Shown here: piece by piece, positions 6,680-6,818 of the stretch
How the letters are laid out: each line of letters opens with the position of its first letter
Numbering within the stretch: position 1 is the stretch's first letter
NCBI GenBank assembly: GCA_016873595.1
Contig: VGWZ01000106.1
Span: 1-6,818, forward strand
Direction: 5' to 3'
Source of the DNA: Nitrospira sp.
GTDB lineage: Bacteria > Nitrospirota > Thermodesulfovibrionia > Thermodesulfovibrionales > SM23-35
Length of the DNA stretch: 6,818 nt
Position numbers and translations under genes: made by a program
The notes under the pieces: model-generated
The model's input: only the letters and a program-made list of their open reading frames with translations
The model's database searches: none
Told to the model about the DNA's origin: nothing

Positions 6680-6818
6680 AGATAATTTATCCTAAATTGA
6701 GCGATTCTTTTTTGCTCAGAGTTTTCATCTACTAAAATTCATCAATCTTATCGTTTTGAGGTAGTACCAACCTCTATAACGGAATTTTTTGAATCAAAAA
6801 TATTACATTTTGCTTCTG
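6680..6818 (-). promoter_or_regulatory. Upstream region of the DUF4198 operon: possible promoter, palindrome and/or tail of an upstream gene
   Basis: Two readings compete. A weak promoter can be drawn on the minus strand: TTTTTG (6800-6795), 16 bases, TATAGA (6778-6773). It is partly overlapped by the imperfect palindrome GAGGTAGTACCAACCTC (6758-6774), which could be an operator. Alternatively, one minus frame is open from the window edge to a TAA at 6750-6748 (22 residues, ending IEVGTTSKR) and may be the C-terminus of a gene upstream in the same operon. I recognise neither the peptide nor a known NikR-type operator. Confidence 0.25.

Overview
All intact genes lie on the minus strand of an AT-rich bacterial sequence. 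The organism looks Gram-negative: three proteins carry signal peptides for export to a periplasm. BipA, a DUF401 permease and CbiK/NikK-type DUF4198 proteins occurring together would suit Nitrospirota or Desulfobacterota. That placement is inferred from gene content only.

Right part (about 3500-6818), read leftward: two paralogous exported DUF4198 proteins (6679-5987 and 5931-5227), a NikL-like exported membrane-anchored protein that overlaps the second by ATGA (5230-4781), and a DUF401 integral membrane protein (4701-3514). DUF4198 (COG5266, CbiK) and NikL-type proteins are accessory parts of Ni/Co ECF-type uptake systems. No CbiM/NikM, CbiQ or CbiO core gene is in the window, so the DUF401 permease is the only transporter-like partner visible. 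All three exported proteins have an Ala-X-Ala signal peptidase site followed directly by histidine, so each mature protein is predicted to begin with His.

Middle (1501-3294): a complete bipA/typA GTPase gene with its own likely promoter. It is flanked by two direct copies, about 90 % identical over 128 bp, of the 3' end of the DUF401 gene. One copy is the real gene end upstream of bipA. The other is a pseudogene tail with an in-frame stop, starting 14 bp after the bipA stop codon. This is the clearest rearrangement scar in the window.

Left part (1-1358): a mobile and accessory patch. From right to left it holds a strong sigma70-type promoter driving a roughly 210-residue helix-hairpin-helix protein of unknown role; a plus-strand 3' remnant of an rve-type transposase whose end appears to have supplied the last codons of that protein; an attC-like imperfect stem; and the start of an IS1182-type transposase running off the window edge.

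The best candidate for an undescribed system is the DUF4198-DUF4198-NikL-DUF401 cluster: paired periplasmic proteins with exposed N-terminal histidines next to an uncharacterised permease. This is a hypothesis. The core Ni/Co transporter may simply lie beyond position 6818.
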